DNA from: Blastococcus sp. TF02-09
Lineage (GTDB): Bacteria; Actinomycetota; Actinomycetes; Mycobacteriales; Geodermatophilaceae
Reading direction: 5' to 3'
Length of the DNA: 64,000 nt
Assembly: GCF_003319105.1 (NCBI RefSeq)
Contig: NZ_QOHH01000004.1
Coordinates: 62,001-126,000 of the forward strand
Under the pieces are notes generated by a model, which did not search any database, was not told where the DNA came from, and saw only the letters and a list, made by a program, of their open reading frames with translations. Position numbers and translations under genes: made by a program. Below are positions 20,533-29,204 of the stretch, one piece after another; within the stretch, counting starts at the first letter, position 1, and each line of letters opens with the position of its first letter.

Positions 20533-21777
20533 TCAGAACTCGTCGGGGCACCACGGCGTGACCGGCCAGCCGAAGCCGGTCGAGGCCTGCACGACCGCGC
20601 CGGGGCTGACCTCGTGCACCCGTCCGGCGGCCTGCAGGGAGGCCAGCGACACCCCGCCCAGGTAGGCCGCCGACAGCTCCTCGATGCCGAGCACGATGTC
20701 GGGGTCGCGGTCGGTGCGGTCGCAGAAGGCGCCGGCCGGGTGCCCCCACAGGTGCCAGCGGCCGGTGTTCTCGGGGCAGAACTCGTCGCGCACCTCGAAC
20801 ACCATGTCGAGCGGTGCGGGGTAGCGACGGGCGGAGAGCGCGCGGCCGACGTCGACCACGCGGACCCACAGCGCGTCGACGGGGGAGGCGTGCAGCGCGC
20901 GCTCGTCGGCGAGCAGGTGGCGCAGCGGGTCGTCGTCGGACGCCGTGCGCGCCCGCACGGTGCGCACCAGGTCGATGGAGAGCAGGTACTGCCAGAGCGC
21001 GGCGTAGGCGGCCGGGGTCGACCCGCGCACCTCCTGCACCGAGACCTCGCCCTCGGGTTCGCTGGATTCGCTCCAGGCCGCCTTGCGCCGGTAGGCGGCG
21101 TACCCGGTGACCGCGCCGTCGGTCTCGGTGTGCAGCAGCAGCTGCTGGGCCGGCCGGCCGTTGCGCTCCTCGGGCTCGTCGAGCAGGAACCGGTCCCACC
21201 AGCGTTCGTCGCGCGCGAGGTTGCCCGGCACCCGGCGGCGCAGCTGCTCGTGCAGCGGCACGGCCGCCGCCCGGAACTCGGCGGGCTCGGCCGGGCGGAC
21301 CGCACCGGTGCCGACGTCGACACCGGGCCGGAACCGCATCCCGTGGGTGCGCCCGGTCCATCCGCCGCGGCGCGTGGCCGGCGCGTAGCCGAACCGGCCG
21401 TAGATCGACGCCTCGGCGGCCCACAGGGCGGCGACCGGTTCCCGCTCGGCGGCCCGGAGGTCGTCGAGCTGGCGGCGCATGATCGCGCTGAGGACACCGC
21501 GCCGCCGGTGGGTGGGGGCGACGGTGACCCAGGTGACGCCGGCGCACGGCACGTCGGCGCCGGGCACGGTGAGCCGGCGGCTGTAGAGCCCCGCCGTCGC
21601 CACCACCCGACCGGCGTCCCACAGCGACAGCGACCGGTCGAGCTCGGCCCACGGCGGCGGCGTGTCGACGAAGCGTCCGCGCGGCTCGTCGCCGAAGACG
21701 CCGTACATGGCCCGGACGAAGACCGGCCACTCCTCGACGGAGATCGGGCGGAGCTGGGCGGCGAGGTCGTCGGGCAC
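20533..21777 (-). CDS. Eis-like GNAT N-acetyltransferase
   Basis: 414-residue protein with the three-part layout of the Eis family: N-terminal GNAT domain (CAGVTWVTVAPTHRRRGVLS with the acetyl-CoA loop RRRGVLSAIM), central GNAT-like domain (WWDRFLLDEPEERNGRPAQ), and a sterol-carrier-like C-terminal domain. It ends in PWCPDEF, matching the C-terminal carboxylate that serves as a catalytic base in Eis. Mycobacterial Eis acetylates aminoglycosides and other amines, but the natural acceptor here is unknown. GTG start. Tail-to-tail with rpiB (24 bp) and divergent from the MarR-like gene. Confidence 0.87.
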   Translation of the reverse strand: MPDDLAAQLRPISVEEWPVFVRAMYGVFGDEPRGRFVDTPPPWAELDRSLSLWDAGRVVATAGLYSRRLTVPGADVPCAGVTWVTVAPTHRRRGVLSAIMRRQLDDLRAAEREPVAALWAAEASIYGRFGYAPATRRGGWTGRTHGMRFRPGVDVGTGAVRPAEPAEFRAAAVPLHEQLRRRVPGNLARDERWWDRFLLDEPEERNGRPAQQLLLHTETDGAVTGYAAYRRKAAWSESSEPEGEVSVQEVRGSTPAAYAALWQYLLSIDLVRTVRARTASDDDPLRHLLADERALHASPVDALWVRVVDVGRALSARRYPAPLDMVFEVRDEFCPENTGRWHLWGHPAGAFCDRTDRDPDIVLGIEELSAAYLGGVSLASLQAAGRVHEVSPGAVVQASTGFGWPVTPWCPDEF

Positions 21778-21854
21778 GGCTCGTGTCTACCGGTCGGGGG
21801 ACGCCGAGCGCCAACGGGTTGTCGCCGGGCCGATCCGCTGCTCAGGATGCGCGG

Positions 21855-22271
21855 ATGGACGACGAGCGGCCGATCGGCTGGTGGGTCAAACGCCTGGACG
21901 CCCTGCTCGAGGAGGCGCTGGACTCCGTCGTCGCCGGGGAGGGGCTGACCCGCCGGCACTGGCAGGTGCTGCACTCGCTGGCCGGTGGCCTGGACAGCGA
22001 GTCCGAGGTCGTCGCCGCCCTGGCGGACTTCCCCGGGAACGCCAGCGCGGTGGTCGGTGACCTCGCCGGCCGCGGCTGGATCCACCGCGGCGAGGGCGGC
22101 GAACTGCAGCTGACCGCCGAGGGCTCGGCCGCGCACGACCGGGTGCTGCGGGCGGTGGGACGGGTGCGCCGGCACACCGCCGACGGGCTGTCCCGCCAGG
22201 AGTACGAGCGCACGGTGCTGGTGCTCCGGCGCATGGTCGAGAACGTGGAGCGGGCGCTGGGGCGGGCATAG
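21855..22271 (+). CDS. MarR-like winged-helix regulator
   Basis: 138-residue protein with a MarR-type fold. An N-terminal dimerisation helix (GWWVKRLDALLEEALDSVV) is followed by a helix-turn-helix (LTRRHWQVLHSLAGG, then ALADFPGNASAVVGDLAGRGWIHR) and a wing (GGELQLTAEG), ending with a C-terminal helix rich in Arg. It is divergent from the Eis-like gene across 77 bp and may control it, by position only. ATG 21855 is preferred; the ATG at 21847 is out of frame. Stop is TAG. Confidence 0.8.
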   Translation: MDDERPIGWWVKRLDALLEEALDSVVAGEGLTRRHWQVLHSLAGGLDSESEVVAALADFPGNASAVVGDLAGRGWIHRGEGGELQLTAEGSAAHDRVLRAVGRVRRHTADGLSRQEYERTVLVLRRMVENVERALGRA

Positions 22272-22330
22272 GTACCAGCGGCGCCCGGGCCGTAGGCTCG
22301 CAGGCCGACCCCGGTGTCCGGAGGAGGATC

Positions 22331-23989
22331 GTGCGCACTCGTGGGGCAGCCGTGTCCGCAGCCCTCCTCGTCCTGGTGGCCGGCTGCACCGATGCCGACG
22401 CCGATGCCGGGTCGTCCTCCGACGGCGGGACGACCTCCGGCGGCACCGCGTCGTCGCCCGTGGCGGCCGAGCCCGGCGGCGGCCTCACCGTGGTCGCCGA
22501 CGAGGACCCGGTCGCGCAGGCGGTGACCACGAGCCGGGCGCTCTTCGAGAGCTCGCCGGTCGCGGTGCTTGTCCGCGCGGACGACCGGGCGGGGCAGCTC
22601 CTGGGCGCGTCGGCCGCCGTCGGCCTCGGCGTGCCGCTGCTGGTCGAGCCGGCCCGCGGCGGGGGAGCGGAGCCGGCCGAGGAGCTGGACCGCCTCGGGG
22701 TCGACGTCGTGCTGGCCGTGGGCGAGGCGGAAGGGCCGGACGACGGTCCCGAGGTGCGGTCGGTGCCGGCCGACGTCGCCGCGGTCGCCGGTGCCACCGG
22801 GCTGTCGCTGGACGAGGAGCAGGCCGTCCCGTCGGACGGCGACGTCGCCGCGGTGGCCGAGCTGGACCCCGACGGTCCGGTCGCGCTCCGGCCCGAGGAC
22901 GCCGAGGCGCCGGAGGACGGCGTCGACGCCGAGGAGCTGCCGGAGTTCGACCGCGCCGACCCGGTCGAGGGCGTGGTGCTGCTCGCCGGCGACGACGCCT
23001 CGCCCGCCGCCGTCGCGACCGGCCGCGCGGCCGGGGCCCGCGTGGTGACCGTGTCGGGGAGCACCGACCCCCGCGCGTCGGCCGACGTGGTCGAGGCGCT
23101 CTCCGACGACGACGCGGAGACCGTGATCGCGGTGGGTGCCGGGCTCGGTGCCGAGCAGGGGCTGGACTGGAAGGTGGCGACGGCGGCCACCGGCACCGAG
23201 CTGCCCGGGGGAGGGCAGCTGCTGTTCCCGGGCCGGATGATGGTGGCGCTCTACGGCTTCCCGGGCAGCGGTGCGCTCGGGGTGCTGGGGGAGCAGCCGG
23301 TCGACGCGGCGATCCAGCGGGCTCGCGACACGGCCGCCCCGTACGACGCGCTCGTCGAGCCCCCCGTGGTCCCGGCGTTCGAGGTCATCGTGACCGTTGC
23401 CTCGGAGGTCGCGGGGCCGGACGGCAACTACTCCACCGAGAGCCCGATCGAGACGGTGTGGCCGTGGGTGGAGGCGGCCGGTGCCGCGGGGCTCTACGTG
23501 ATCCTCGACCTGCAGCCGGGCCGCACCGACTTCGTGGCGCAGGCCGAGCTGTACCGGCCGCTGCTGGAGCTGCCCCACGTCGGGCTGGCTCTGGACCCGG
23601 AGTGGCGGCTCGCGCCCGGCGAGGTGCACCTGACCCAGATCGGCTCGGTCGGGGTCGAGGAGGTCAACCGGGTGGTGACCTGGCTGGCCGACCTGACGCG
23701 GGAGAGATCGCTGCCGCAGAAGCTCCTGGTGCTCCACCAGTTCCGGCTCGACATGCTGCCCGGGCGGGAGGACCTCGACCTGTCCCGCGACGAGCTGGCG
23801 GTCCTGATCCACGCCGACGGTCAGGGGTCGCAGGCCAGCAAGCAGGAGACGTGGCGGACCCTGCGCCAGGGGGCGCCCGAGGTGGCGTGGGGGTGGAAGA
23901 ACTTCTACGACGAGGACGCCCCGATGCTCACCCCCGAGCAGACGATCCAGCAGGTGCTGCCGACCCCGGAGCTGGTCAGCTACCAGTAG
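22331..23989 (+). CDS. Large exported lipoprotein, cell-wall-binding-like N half, barrel-like C half
   Basis: 552-residue protein. A type II signal peptide is clear: AAVSAALLVLVAGC with the lipobox cysteine at residue 19, then an Asp/Gly/Ser-rich linker. Residues about 50-290 contain repeats reminiscent of cell-wall-binding repeat 2 proteins (AVLVRADDRAGQLLGASAAV, GVVLLAGDDASPAAVATGRA, ETVIAVGAGLG). Residues about 305-552 (MMVALYGFPGSGALGVLG, VPAFEVIVTVASEV, GLYVILDLQPGRTDF, VGLALDPEWRLAPGEV) look like a TIM-barrel hydrolase-like domain with acidic residues at strand ends. Function not recognised. GTG start with GAGGAGGA upstream. Stop is TAG. Confidence 0.72.
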   Translation: MRTRGAAVSAALLVLVAGCTDADADAGSSSDGGTTSGGTASSPVAAEPGGGLTVVADEDPVAQAVTTSRALFESSPVAVLVRADDRAGQLLGASAAVGLGVPLLVEPARGGGAEPAEELDRLGVDVVLAVGEAEGPDDGPEVRSVPADVAAVAGATGLSLDEEQAVPSDGDVAAVAELDPDGPVALRPEDAEAPEDGVDAEELPEFDRADPVEGVVLLAGDDASPAAVATGRAAGARVVTVSGSTDPRASADVVEALSDDDAETVIAVGAGLGAEQGLDWKVATAATGTELPGGGQLLFPGRMMVALYGFPGSGALGVLGEQPVDAAIQRARDTAAPYDALVEPPVVPAFEVIVTVASEVAGPDGNYSTESPIETVWPWVEAAGAAGLYVILDLQPGRTDFVAQAELYRPLLELPHVGLALDPEWRLAPGEVHLTQIGSVGVEEVNRVVTWLADLTRERSLPQKLLVLHQFRLDMLPGREDLDLSRDELAVLIHADGQGSQASKQETWRTLRQGAPEVAWGWKNFYDEDAPMLTPEQTIQQVLPTPELVSYQ

Positions 23990-24070
23990 GAACGGGCGCT
24001 TGGGCCCTCCCGGAATGTCGGCGCGCTGTGGTGCGATGGCTCGCAACCCGACCGGAGGAGTGGTTCCCAG

Positions 24071-25054
24071 GTGACCAGCGTGGCCCTCGGCCCGACCGAT
24101 CAGCTCGACCCACGGCTCCTCGAGCACCGTCGCGAGCTCACCGGCTACTGCTACCGCATGCTCGGTTCGTCCTTCGACGCCGAGGACGCCGTGCAGGAGA
24201 CGATGGTCCGCGCGTGGCGGGGTCTCGGTGACTTCGAGGGCCGCTCGGCGCTGCGGTCGTGGCTGTACCGCACCGCCACCAACGTGTGCCTCGACGCGCT
24301 CAACGGCCGCAACCGGCGGGCGCTGCCGATGGACCTGGCGGGGGACCCGTACCCGCCGGTGCCGGCGTCGCTGGCCGGGCGCCGTCCGGCGACGGCGTGG
24401 ATCGAGCCGGTGCTGGACCGCCAGGTGCTCCCCGAGGACGGCGACCCGGCCGAGCAGGCCGTCGCCCGGGAGTCGATCCGCCTGGCCTTCGTCGCCGCGC
24501 TGCAGCACCTACCGCCCCGGCAGCGCGCGGTGCTGATCCTGCGCGAGGTGCTGCGCTGGAAGGCCGACGAGGTGGCCGGGCTGCTCGACACCACGGTCGC
24601 GTCGGTGAACAGCGCCCTGCAGCGGGCCCGCGCGACGCTCGCCGACCTGGACGCCCGCCCCGCCCCCCGCTCGCTGGACTCCGACGACCGCGAGCTGCTC
24701 GCGAAGTACGTGGACGCCTTCGAGCGCTACGACATCGAGGCCTTCGTGCAGCTGCTGCACGAGGACGCCACCCAGCACATGCCCCCTTTCGAGATGTGGC
24801 TGCGTGGGTCGGCGGACATCGGGACGTGGATGCGGGGCCCGGGCAGCGAGTGCGCGAACTCCCGGGTGTTCCCGGTGTGGGCGAACGGCTCGCCGGCGGT
24901 GGCGCAGTACCGGCCCCGCGCGGGTGGCGGTCACGAGCCGTGGGGCCTGCACGTCCTGGAGATCGAGGACGGGAAGGTCGCCCACATCTCCAGCTTCCTC
25001 GACCTCGACAGCGGCCTGTTCGTGAAGCTGGGCCTGCCGGCGGCCTTCGACTGA
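24071..25054 (+). CDS. ECF-type RNA polymerase sigma factor with SnoaL-like C-terminal domain (SigG-like)
   Basis: 327-residue sigma-70 family protein. Region 2 spans ELTGYCYRMLGSSFDAEDAVQETMVRAWRGL and RSWLYRTATNVCLDALNGR. Region 4 is LPPRQRAVLILREVLRWKADEV with the HTH VAGLLDTTVASVNSALQRAR. After about residue 205 comes a SnoaL/NTF2-like domain (YVDAFERYDIEAFVQLLHEDA, WMRGPGSEC, VFPVWANGSPAVAQY) as in SigG and ECF41-type factors, where it modulates activity in place of a classical anti-sigma factor. No anti-sigma gene is adjacent. GTG start follows GGAGGAG at 13 nt, a slightly long spacing. Confidence 0.88.
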   Translation: MTSVALGPTDQLDPRLLEHRRELTGYCYRMLGSSFDAEDAVQETMVRAWRGLGDFEGRSALRSWLYRTATNVCLDALNGRNRRALPMDLAGDPYPPVPASLAGRRPATAWIEPVLDRQVLPEDGDPAEQAVARESIRLAFVAALQHLPPRQRAVLILREVLRWKADEVAGLLDTTVASVNSALQRARATLADLDARPAPRSLDSDDRELLAKYVDAFERYDIEAFVQLLHEDATQHMPPFEMWLRGSADIGTWMRGPGSECANSRVFPVWANGSPAVAQYRPRAGGGHEPWGLHVLEIEDGKVAHISSFLDLDSGLFVKLGLPAAFD

Positions 25055-25070
25055 CGGTCCCCGCGTCGCA

Positions 25071-25124
25071 CCGGTGAACCCGGGCGGCCCGTTCCTCCAC
25101 GAGGACCGGGCCGCGGTTCACCGG
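25071..25124. terminator. Bidirectional hairpin terminator
   Basis: The arm CCGGTGAACC (25071-25080) pairs with 25115-25124, then after a 3-nt bulge GCGGCCCG (25084-25091) pairs with 25107-25114, around a loop at 25092-25106. It separates the convergent sigma factor and YjbR-like genes and overlaps the last codons of the latter. Confidence 0.8.
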
Positions 25125-25543
25125 TCGCCGGGCGCGGGGTGCTCGGCGAGCCAGGCGGTCCGTCGCCGGGCGGAGGCCTGGGCGAGCCAGGCGTCCTCGA
25201 TGACCTCGGCGAGCTCCTGCCGGCCGATCTCGCCGAGCCGGCCGGCCTGGACGAGGACCGAGTCGTGGCCGTCGAAGTGCGGGGTGGTGAAGAACGGCGT
25301 CGTCGGGTCCTGGACGAGCGACTGCTTGTCGGCCTCCGACCCCACCCAGAGGACGATGACGTCGGTCAGCTTCTGGCCGTTCTCGTCGCGGGCGTCGGGC
25401 CGTGGGGTGCGGAAGAAGACGAACGACCTGCCACCCACCTGGTAGACGGCGTTGCCCCGCGACCCGCGGACGACGGTCACGTGCGGCATCGCCCGGGCGA
25501 GCTCGTGCACGTCCTCGACCCGCGCCGGCCGGTCAGCGGTCAC
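25118..25543 (-). CDS. MmcQ/YjbR family protein
   Basis: 141-residue protein of the YjbR-like fold, which resembles DNA-binding CyaY-like domains but has no proven biochemical role. Recognisable stretches are VEDVHELARAMPHV at the N terminus, NAVYQVGGRSFVFFRTPRPD, DVIVLWVGSEADKQSLV, PFFTTPHFDGHDSVLVQ and a final helical EVIEDAWLAQAS. GTG start at 25543. The terminator hairpin overlaps its 3' end. Divergent from the downstream alpha/beta hydrolase gene across 187 bp. Confidence 0.8.
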   Translation of the reverse strand: MTADRPARVEDVHELARAMPHVTVVRGSRGNAVYQVGGRSFVFFRTPRPDARDENGQKLTDVIVLWVGSEADKQSLVQDPTTPFFTTPHFDGHDSVLVQAGRLGEIGRQELAEVIEDAWLAQASARRRTAWLAEHPAPGDR

Positions 25544-25730
25544 GCGCCGCAGCGTAGTGAGCGGAACGGGTCCGATGAGCCGTCGCGGGACGTCGGACGC
25601 TGCGCAGACGGCTGTCTACCGACCGGTGCGGCACGCCGGTCGCAGGCCCGGAAGGGGCTGGCGGCTCGGAGGCCGGGCGAGAAGCGTCCGGGCGCACAGG
25701 TGATCGCGCCCCGGGCAGGAGGAACTCGTC

Positions 25731-26645
25731 ATGGCGTCACCATCCGAGCGGGAGATCCGCGAGATCGAGGCGGCCAACGCCTCCGGCACCACCCCGGTCG
25801 TCCTGATCCACGGCCTCTGGCTGCTCCCGAGCAGTTGGGCCGCCTGGGCGGACTTCTTCCAGCAGGCCGGCTACGCCCCGCTGACGCCGGACTGGCCGGA
25901 CGATCCGCCCACGGTCGAGGCGGCCCGGGCGAACCCGGACGTCTTCGCCCGGAAGACGCTGAAGCAGGTCGCCGACCACACGGCCGAGATCATCCAGGCC
26001 TTGGACCGGCGACCCGTCGTGATGGGTCACTCGACCGGAGGCCTGGTGGCGCAGATGCTCGCCGGCCGGGGCCTCGCGGCGGTCACGGTGGCCATCGATC
26101 CCGGAGTGTTCCGCGGCGTCCTGCCCCTCCCGGTGTCCGTCCTCAGAGGTGTGGGCCCGTTCCTGGTCGACCCGCGGACCCGGGGGCGCGCGATCACGCT
26201 CACGCTCGACCAGTTCGCGTACGGCTGGGCGAACGCGCTGGACGACAAGGAGACCAGGGAGCTCTACGACACCTTCCACGTCGCCGCCTCGGGAGCCGCC
26301 CTCGTGCAGATGGGCACCGCCAACCTCAACCCGTGGACGGAGGCCACGGTCGACACGGCCAATCCCCAGCGCGGCCCACTGCTGATCATCGACGGCGAGA
26401 AGGACCACACCGTGCCATGGGCGATCGCGAACGCCGCCTACCACCGGCAGCGCCGCAACCCAGGAGTGACGGAGATCGTGAAGATCCCGAACCGCGGCCA
26501 TTCGCTCACGATCGACCACGGGTGGCGCGAGGTCGCCCAGACCGCGCTCGACTTCGCCGACCGGTTCGTCCCGCGGGGAGCCCCGAAGCCCCCGCCCGCG
26601 CCCCGGACCCCGCAGGAGGGCACGAGCAGCGAGGCGACGAGATGA
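25731..26645 (+). CDS. Alpha/beta-fold hydrolase
   Basis: 304-residue hydrolase. Oxyanion region TPVVLIHGLWLLPSSW, nucleophile elbow MGHSTGGLV (Ser101), acid in LLIIDGEKDHTVPW and His in IPNRGHSLTIDHGW, so the triad is intact. The lid region has LTLDQFAYGWANALDD, as seen in non-haem peroxidase/esterase-like members. Substrate unknown; no signal peptide. ATG with GGAGGA 8 nt upstream. The C-terminal 25 residues are a Pro-rich tail. It ends 10 bp before the flavoprotein start, which suggests one transcript. Confidence 0.85.
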   Translation: MASPSEREIREIEAANASGTTPVVLIHGLWLLPSSWAAWADFFQQAGYAPLTPDWPDDPPTVEAARANPDVFARKTLKQVADHTAEIIQALDRRPVVMGHSTGGLVAQMLAGRGLAAVTVAIDPGVFRGVLPLPVSVLRGVGPFLVDPRTRGRAITLTLDQFAYGWANALDDKETRELYDTFHVAASGAALVQMGTANLNPWTEATVDTANPQRGPLLIIDGEKDHTVPWAIANAAYHRQRRNPGVTEIVKIPNRGHSLTIDHGWREVAQTALDFADRFVPRGAPKPPPAPRTPQEGTSSEATR

Positions 26646-26655
26646 CGACGGTCCG

Positions 26656-28074
26656 GTGATCCGTGCGCCGGCAGCCGTGCGACGACGCCGCGCGGCGGGC
26701 GACCGGCCGGCCCCCGGGCAGCGCCCCGCCGTCGTCGTCGTCGTCGGCGGCGGGTTCGCCGGCCTGTTCGCCGCCCGCACCCTCGAGCGCCTTCTCCCTC
26801 CGGAGGCAGCGGACCTGACCCTGATCAGCGCCACCGATCACCTCTGCTACAGCCCGCTCCTGCCCGAGGTCGCCGCAGGCAGGCTCGATCCCCGCCGGAT
26901 CGCGGTTCCCCTGCGTGCGGTCCTGCACCGCACCCGCGTCGTCCAGGCCTCGGTGGAGGACGTCGACTTCGGCCGGCGCACCCTCCGGGTCGTGGCCGAT
27001 CACGGACCCGTCGACCCGGTGCACTGGGATCGGGTGGCACTGACCACCGGGAGCGTCACCCGGACGCTGCCCACCCCCGGCGTGGCCACGTACGCGCTGG
27101 GGCTCAAGACGTTGGTCGAGGCGCAGTATCTCCACGACCACGTCCTCCGGCAGCTGGAACTGGCCGACGGCGCCCGGGATCCGGTCGAACGCCGCGCCCG
27201 GCTGACCTTCGTCGCCGTCGGTGCCGGCTACACCGGCACGGAGACCGCCGCACAGCTGCAGCACATGACGACGACGCAGCGGGACCGGTTTCCCAGGCTG
27301 CGCTCCGAGGACCTGCGCTGGGTGCTGATCGACGTCGCCCCGACGATTCTCCCCGAGCTCGGCGCCCGGTTCGGTCGCGCCGCGATGCAGGTCGTCCGGG
27401 CGCGCGGCATGGAGATCCGGCTGGGCACCAGCGTCACGGCGATGCACCACCGCAGCGTGTCGCTGTCCGACGGCGACACCCTGCCCACGCACACCGTGGT
27501 CTGGACGGTGGGCGTCACCCCGCCGCCGCTGGTCCGGCACCTGGGCCTACCGGTCCGACGCGGCCGGCTCGCCGTCGACGACCACCTGCAGCTGCGCGAC
27601 GGGGTGTGGGCCGCGGGGGACAGCGCGGCCGCCCGTGACCCGTTCAGCGGCACCGACGCCGACTACCCGCCCACCGCCCAGCACGCGCAGCGGCAGGGGG
27701 TCGTCATCGCCCGCAACATCGCGGCGAGCCTCGGCCACGGCAGCCCCCGGACGTACCGGCACCGCGACCTCGGGCTCGTCGCCGATCTGGGTGGCGCGTC
27801 GGGCGTGGCCCGGCCCCTGGGCCTCCCGCTCACCGGGCCGGCGGCGAAGGTGGTCACCAAGGGCTACCACCTCTACGCACTGCCCTCCGCCGCCAACCGG
27901 CTCCGGATAGGGGCCGACTGGCTGACCAACCTGGTCAGCCGGCCGATCGCCGCCCAGGTGGGCCTGGTCGAGCCCGAGGCGGCGCGGTTGGCGCGCGAGC
28001 AGCCCGGAGCCGGGGCCGTGGGACACCCGGTGACCGGGAGCGCGTCCGACGGGGAACCGATCGCCCCGGCATGA
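26656..28074 (+). CDS. NDH-2-like NAD(P)/FAD-dependent oxidoreductase
   Basis: 472-residue flavoprotein resembling type II NADH dehydrogenases. First dinucleotide fold VVVVVGGGFAGLFAARTLE (FAD), second VAVGAGYTGTETAAQL (NADH), and the late FAD motif DGVWAAGDSAAARDPF, followed by the quinone-proximal PPTAQHAQRQGVVIARNI. The C-terminal region has hydrophobic amphipathic segments (GYHLYALPSAANRLRIG) fitting peripheral membrane attachment. It would pass electrons from NADH to the quinone pool without pumping protons. GTG start 26656; the first 25 residues are a basic extension that may not all be translated. Confidence 0.82.
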   Translation: MIRAPAAVRRRRAAGDRPAPGQRPAVVVVVGGGFAGLFAARTLERLLPPEAADLTLISATDHLCYSPLLPEVAAGRLDPRRIAVPLRAVLHRTRVVQASVEDVDFGRRTLRVVADHGPVDPVHWDRVALTTGSVTRTLPTPGVATYALGLKTLVEAQYLHDHVLRQLELADGARDPVERRARLTFVAVGAGYTGTETAAQLQHMTTTQRDRFPRLRSEDLRWVLIDVAPTILPELGARFGRAAMQVVRARGMEIRLGTSVTAMHHRSVSLSDGDTLPTHTVVWTVGVTPPPLVRHLGLPVRRGRLAVDDHLQLRDGVWAAGDSAAARDPFSGTDADYPPTAQHAQRQGVVIARNIAASLGHGSPRTYRHRDLGLVADLGGASGVARPLGLPLTGPAAKVVTKGYHLYALPSAANRLRIGADWLTNLVSRPIAAQVGLVEPEAARLAREQPGAGAVGHPVTGSASDGEPIAPA

Positions 28075-28110
28075 CCGCCGGCGGTGGCGACCGCCCGCCC
28101 CGCGACGGCG

Positions 28111-28467
28111 TCAGTCGGCCGGGGGCGCGTACAGCTGCAGGTCGTTGCCCTCGCTGTCCCTGAAGGCGGCGATGCGGCCCCAGTCGTAGCTGGCGATGTC
28201 GCCGGCGAACTGGACGCCGGCTTCCTGGAGCCGCCGCACCTCGTCCTCGATGCCCCCGTCGGGGGTGAAGCTGATGACCGCTCCGCCGTCGGCGTGGGCG
28301 GCCGTGCCCTCCCGCGCGTTGAGCCCGATCGTGAGCCCGCCGGCGTCGATCTCCGACCAGTCGGCCGCGGTGTTCTTCGCGCTCAGCCCCAGGACGTCGG
28401 TGTAGAAGCGCACCGCCCGGTCCATGTCGTCCACGGGCACCCAGACCGTCGCCACACCGCTCGCCAT
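28111..28467 (-). CDS. VOC family protein (glyoxalase/dioxygenase-like)
   Basis: 118-residue single-domain protein with paired beta-alpha-beta-beta-beta modules. The start MASGVATVWVPVDDMDRAVRF and LGLSAKNTAADWSEIDAGG cover the first module; GGAVISFTPDGGIEDEVRRL and AGDIASYDWGRIAAFRDSEG cover the second, with the final NDLQLYAP typical of the family. Metal-binding positions are not obvious, so it may be an antibiotic-binding or regulatory member. ATG with GGAGGAG upstream. Convergent with the flavoprotein, divergent from the hemerythrin gene. Confidence 0.85.
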   Translation of the reverse strand: MASGVATVWVPVDDMDRAVRFYTDVLGLSAKNTAADWSEIDAGGLTIGLNAREGTAAHADGGAVISFTPDGGIEDEVRRLQEAGVQFAGDIASYDWGRIAAFRDSEGNDLQLYAPPAD

Positions 28468-28599
28468 GACGTCTCCTCCATGCAGATGTCGGAGCGATGT
28501 CGCTCCGCTGCGGCGCGGCTACCCCACGCGGGTGCGTCGACAAACCGCCGGCAGCGATCCGCGGGCGTGGCGGACGACCGCACGGGTAACGGCCCCCGC

Positions 28600-29118
28600 A
28601 TGTCCGATTTCGAGATCACCGCCCTGGTCCTGGCCGAGCACGAGATCTTCCGGCGGGACTTCGCCGCGCTCGACGACCTGTCCGGGGAGGATCTCGCCGC
28701 TGCCTGGGAGGCGCTGCACGCCAGGCTCGAAGTGCACGCCGTCGCCGAGGAGCAGCTGTTCTACCCGCTGCTGGCCCAGGAGGCGGACGGCGAGCAGGAG
28801 ACCGCGGAGGGCGTGCACGACCACAACGACATCCGGCACGCTGCCGCCGCAGTCGCTGAGCACGAGGTCGGCAGCGAGGCGTGGTGGGAGGCGGTGCGGA
28901 ACGTGCGCCAGGTCAACGCCGACCACATGGCCGAGGAGGAGACCGACTTCTTCCCGCCCTTCAAGGAGGCCGTCGATGACGAGCAGCGCGAGGCCCTCGG
29001 CATGCGCTGGCTGGCCTTCCACGACGAGCACGAGGAGGCCGAAGGCCTGTCCGGCGCCGACGCGAAGGTGGACGAGGTGATCGCGATCGAGGTGCCCGAA
29101 GGCGACCCGACCGTCTAG
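28600..29118 (+). CDS. Hemerythrin HHE domain protein
   Basis: 172-residue four-helix protein with di-iron hemerythrin ligands. His in LVLAEHEIFRRDFAAL, His/Glu in LEVHAVAEEQLFYPLL, His in VHDHNDIRHAAAAVAEH, and His/Glu in VNADHMAEEETDFFPPF are in the expected order. It may bind oxygen or NO or handle peroxide. Strongly acidic C terminus. The ATG is 14 nt after GGGTAAC, so the ribosome site is weak. It is a paralogue of the N-terminal domain of the hemerythrin-esterase at 34.9 kb. Stop is TAG. Confidence 0.9.
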   Translation: MSDFEITALVLAEHEIFRRDFAALDDLSGEDLAAAWEALHARLEVHAVAEEQLFYPLLAQEADGEQETAEGVHDHNDIRHAAAAVAEHEVGSEAWWEAVRNVRQVNADHMAEEETDFFPPFKEAVDDEQREALGMRWLAFHDEHEEAEGLSGADAKVDEVIAIEVPEGDPTV

Positions 29119-29184
29119 GACGGTGCTTCTCCCGAGCGACGGGACTGGTGTCGGCCGCGGCCGGCCGCAGGCGGTCTGATGCCG

Positions 29185-29204
29185 GCCCCCTCACCGGAGG
29201 GGGC
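29185..29204. terminator. Hairpin at the convergent hemerythrin/nei2 ends
   Basis: A perfect 8-bp stem GCCCCCTC / GAGGGGGC with loop ACCG lies over the nei2 stop codon, 66 bp after the hemerythrin stop. It can act for both genes. Confidence 0.6.
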
